A program made the position numbers and the translations under genes. Below, in pieces: positions 6,838-8,401 of a DNA stretch of 8,401 nt (position 1 is its first letter; each line of letters starts with the position of its first letter). Origin of the DNA: an uncultured Eubacteriales bacterium. GTDB lineage: Bacteria > Bacillota > Clostridia > Lachnospirales > Lachnospiraceae. The notes under the pieces were generated by a model. It saw nothing but the letters and a program-made list of their open reading frames with translations, was not told the DNA's origin and searched no databases. The DNA lies in NCBI GenBank assembly GCA_900545455.1, contig UQZF01000124.1, positions 1 to 8,401 of the forward strand, written 5' to 3'.

Positions 6838-6866
6838 ATCATAACAATTAATTTTGCGTTTGTAAA
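6838..6866 (-). promoter_or_regulatory. Sigma-A promoter of the der-plsY-gpsA operon
   Basis: On the minus strand TTTACA (6866-6861) and TATGAT (6843-6838) each match consensus at 5 of 6 positions and are separated by exactly 17 nt. TG one base before the -10 makes it an extended -10 promoter. The predicted start near 6831 gives a leader of about 60 nt, AT-rich, in which I saw no convincing structure. It is the best promoter in the window. Confidence 0.7.
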
Positions 6867-6897
6867 GATTTTATCTGTATATCTGTCGATATGATGA

Positions 6898-6926
6898 TTG
6901 ACAAACCGTAAAATTAATCGTAAGCT
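6898..6926 (+). promoter_or_regulatory. Candidate sigma-A promoter of prs
   Basis: A perfect TTGACA (6898-6903) is followed after 17 nt by TAAGCT (6921-6926), which matches the -10 consensus at only 3 of 6 positions. Transcription would start near 6933 and leave a leader of about 34 nt. The -35 convinces; the -10 does not. It points away from the der promoter, about 30 bp from it, so the two may compete or share regulation. Confidence 0.4.
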
Positions 6927-6966
6927 ATTTACATACTCTATCTATCAAAGAAAGGCAGACATACTT

Positions 6967-8172
6967 ATGAGCACTGAAAAAGAACTTACAACACTTCCTG
7001 TGGCTCCGCTTAAGCTTATTGTTATGGAGAGCTGTGCAGAGCTCGGCAGCAGAGTCAATGATTATATTGTGCAGTTCCGCAATGACGCACATAACGAGCA
7101 CAAGGAAGGAATTGAATTCAAGGGTTACCTTGAAGATTCCTACATTGTGGACAGTAAATGTCCGAGATTCGGTTCCGGCGAAGCTAAGGGACAGATATTA
7201 GATTCCGTGCGCGGAACAGATTTATATATTCTTACAGATGTATGCAATAATAGCATAACCTACAAGGTATTCGGCCACACCAACTATATGTCGCCCGACA
7301 ATCATTTTCAGGATCTCAAGAGAATAATTGCCGCGGCAGGTTCACACTGCAAGCGAATCACCGTAATCATGCCATTCTTATATGAGAGCAGACAGCATAA
7401 GCGTTCCAAGCTTGAATCTTTAGACGCAGCGCTCGCTCTTCAGGAACTCACCAAGATGGGAGTAAGCAATATCATAACATTTGATGCGCATGACCCGAGA
7501 GTCAACAATTCGATTCCCCTAAGAGGCTTCGACAATTTCCAGCCTCCTTATCAGTTTATCAAGGCTATAACTAAAAAATTTAAGGATATAACGATAGATA
7601 AAGACCATCTCATGATTATTTCCCCTGACGAAGGTGCCATGAGCCGTGCCGTATACTTCTCAAATGTACTCGGAGTTGACCTTGGAATGTTCTACAAGAG
7701 ACGTGATTATGCTCACGTTGTCAACGGAAAGAACCCTATCGTCGCCCATGAATTCCTCGGAAGCGATGTAACAGGCATGGATGTAATGGTTATCGACGAT
7801 ATGATTTCCTCCGGTGAGAGCATTCTTGACACGGCAGCTAACTTAAAACAGCGAGGATGCCGAAGAGTGTTTGTCTGCACAACCTTCGGACTCTTTACTG
7901 ACGGTATGGCCAAGTTCGATGAATATTACAACAAGGGATATATCACAGGTGTTGTCACAACGAATCTCACCTATATCAGCGAAAATATTAAGGCTAAGCC
8001 TTACTTTATCGAAGCCGACATGAGTAAGTTCTTAGCCAAGATTATCGACGCTCTCAACCACGATAAGTCAATCGGCGGTCTTATGGATCCTACAGAGAGA
8101 ATCCATGATCTCATCGACAAGTATAACGAGGAGACACGTCTTGAATATGAGAAAGAGTGTGGCATCAATTAA
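6967..8172 (+). CDS. prs: Ribose-phosphate pyrophosphokinase (PRPP synthetase), long clostridial-type
   Basis: Makes 5-phosphoribosyl-1-pyrophosphate from ribose-5-phosphate and ATP for purine, pyrimidine, His, Trp and NAD synthesis. Landmarks are present in order but diverged: RGTDLYIL (82-89, canonical RGxDVFII), SRQHKR (141-146, canonical ARQDRK), DAHD (173-176, canonical DLHA), ISPDEGAMSRA (218-228), the catalytic-loop-like YKRRDY (243-248), and the PRPP loop VIDDMISSGES (275-285). At 401 residues it is about 85 longer than classical Prs (about 315). The extra length lies at the N-terminus, around KVFGHTNYMSP (100-110), and in a charged C-terminal tail (about 365-401). The start is the ATG at 6967; the frame is open back to a TTG at 6898, but that TTG is the -35 hexamer TTGACA and the added residues look non-coding. 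The Shine-Dalgarno is weak (AAAGG, 11 nt upstream). Confidence 0.93.
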   Translation: MSTEKELTTLPVAPLKLIVMESCAELGSRVNDYIVQFRNDAHNEHKEGIEFKGYLEDSYIVDSKCPRFGSGEAKGQILDSVRGTDLYILTDVCNNSITYKVFGHTNYMSPDNHFQDLKRIIAAAGSHCKRITVIMPFLYESRQHKRSKLESLDAALALQELTKMGVSNIITFDAHDPRVNNSIPLRGFDNFQPPYQFIKAITKKFKDITIDKDHLMIISPDEGAMSRAVYFSNVLGVDLGMFYKRRDYAHVVNGKNPIVAHEFLGSDVTGMDVMVIDDMISSGESILDTAANLKQRGCRRVFVCTTFGLFTDGMAKFDEYYNKGYITGVVTTNLTYISENIKAKPYFIEADMSKFLAKIIDALNHDKSIGGLMDPTERIHDLIDKYNEETRLEYEKECGIN

Positions 8173-8401
8173 TCATCATATATCCGCACAACCCACCGCG
8201 TTTTCCCTTAGAAGCCCGGTGTGAAAAAAGAAGATCCGGATTGCAGCATGTGCATATATCTGTAATATGAATATTCTTCGGAAGTATTCCTGCATTAAGC
8301 ATGTTGATTCTGTTGGCAGCGTGGAGATTAAGATAATACTTTTCCTCCTTTGCTGCCTCTTTTTTTGTCAAAATCTTATCCGAATCTGCACCGTACCTAT
8401 C
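8165..8401 (-). CDS. YfiH/YlmD (PgeF, laccase-domain) family protein, C-terminal part only
   Basis: Only the last 78 residues lie in the window; the frame stays open through 8401, so the gene continues past the right edge. The visible part is recognisable: YYLNLHAANRINMLNAGI (22-39 of the fragment), then DICTCCNPDLLFSHR (48-62) and a Gly-rich ending. This matches the C-terminus of the family formerly called multicopper polyphenol oxidase, now associated with purine nucleoside phosphorolysis/deamination and, in Escherichia coli, with removing misincorporated serine from peptidoglycan precursors (PgeF). The His/Cys metal ligands lie upstream and are not visible, so activity cannot be judged. 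A TTG at 8371 is an internal Leu codon, not a start. The gene is convergent with prs and overlaps its 3' end by 8 bp. Family assignment is fairly sure; substrate is not. Confidence 0.82.
   Translation of the reverse strand, partial: DRYGADSDKILTKKEAAKEEKYYLNLHAANRINMLNAGILPKNIHITDICTCCNPDLLFSHRASKGKRGGLCGYMMIN

Noticed and set aside
6898..6966. 23-codon N-terminal extension of prs from TTG at 6898
   Set aside because: The TTG is part of a perfect TTGACA -35 hexamer, there is no good Shine-Dalgarno before it, and the residues are not Prs-like; ATG at 6967 is preferred.
8173..8240. Terminator hairpin CACCG...CGGTG after prs
   Set aside because: The stem is only 5 bp with a long loop and no T-run, and it lies inside the convergent coding region.

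Overview
The window looks like chromosomal core sequence from a spore-forming, low-to-moderate GC Firmicute of the class Clostridia, most likely family Lachnospiraceae. The evidence is a full-length spoIVA, strong GGAGG-type ribosome binding sites, the cluster der-plsY-gpsA-spoIVA, and an unusually long (401-residue) PRPP synthetase. The family-level placement is inference from protein flavour, not from a search. I saw no tRNA, rRNA, CRISPR array, insertion sequence or prophage gene.

Layout. Six genes lie on the minus strand, read from about 6770 down to 42: der (6770-5445), plsY (5432-4770), gpsA (4768-3773), spoIVA (3689-2220), a membrane-anchored MutS-family ATPase (2010-319) and a 72-residue single-pass membrane protein (260-42). 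prs (6967-8172) is on the plus strand and divergent from der. The last 237 bases hold, on the minus strand, the C-terminal end of a YfiH/YlmD (PgeF, 'laccase-domain') protein that runs off the right edge. Its 3' end overlaps the 3' end of prs by 8 bp. No gene-free stretch exceeds 300 bases. The intergenic parts are 1-41 (nothing seen), 261-318 (only the ribosome binding site of the small gene is convincing), 2011-2219 (candidate promoter plus two hairpins), 3690-3772 (a hairpin that reaches the spoIVA Shine-Dalgarno) and 6771-6966 (divergent promoter region).

How the genes fit together. der, plsY and gpsA are packed with gaps of 12 and 1 nt and are almost certainly one operon: a ribosome-assembly GTPase, then two enzymes of phosphatidic acid synthesis (GpsA makes glycerol-3-phosphate and PlsY acylates it). 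spoIVA follows after 83 nt. Its product is the ATPase that polymerises on the forespore outer membrane to build the coat basement layer. prs supplies PRPP for nucleotide synthesis, and its convergent neighbour belongs to a family linked to purine nucleoside phosphorolysis or peptidoglycan editing.

Most interesting points: (1) an AT-rich hairpin whose 3' base contains half of the spoIVA Shine-Dalgarno, with a sigma-E-like -10 in its 5' arm, suggesting that read-through and sporulation-specific transcripts could be translated differently; (2) a ~140-nt leader before the MutS-like gene with an 8-bp hairpin and a 21-bp hairpin whose only two non-Watson-Crick positions are G-U pairs on the transcribed strand alone; (3) a MutS-family ATPase with predicted membrane segments and no mismatch-recognition domain; (4) a TTG start for spoIVA, chosen because it brings the catalytic residues to the same numbers as in Bacillus subtilis; (5) the divergent long Prs.
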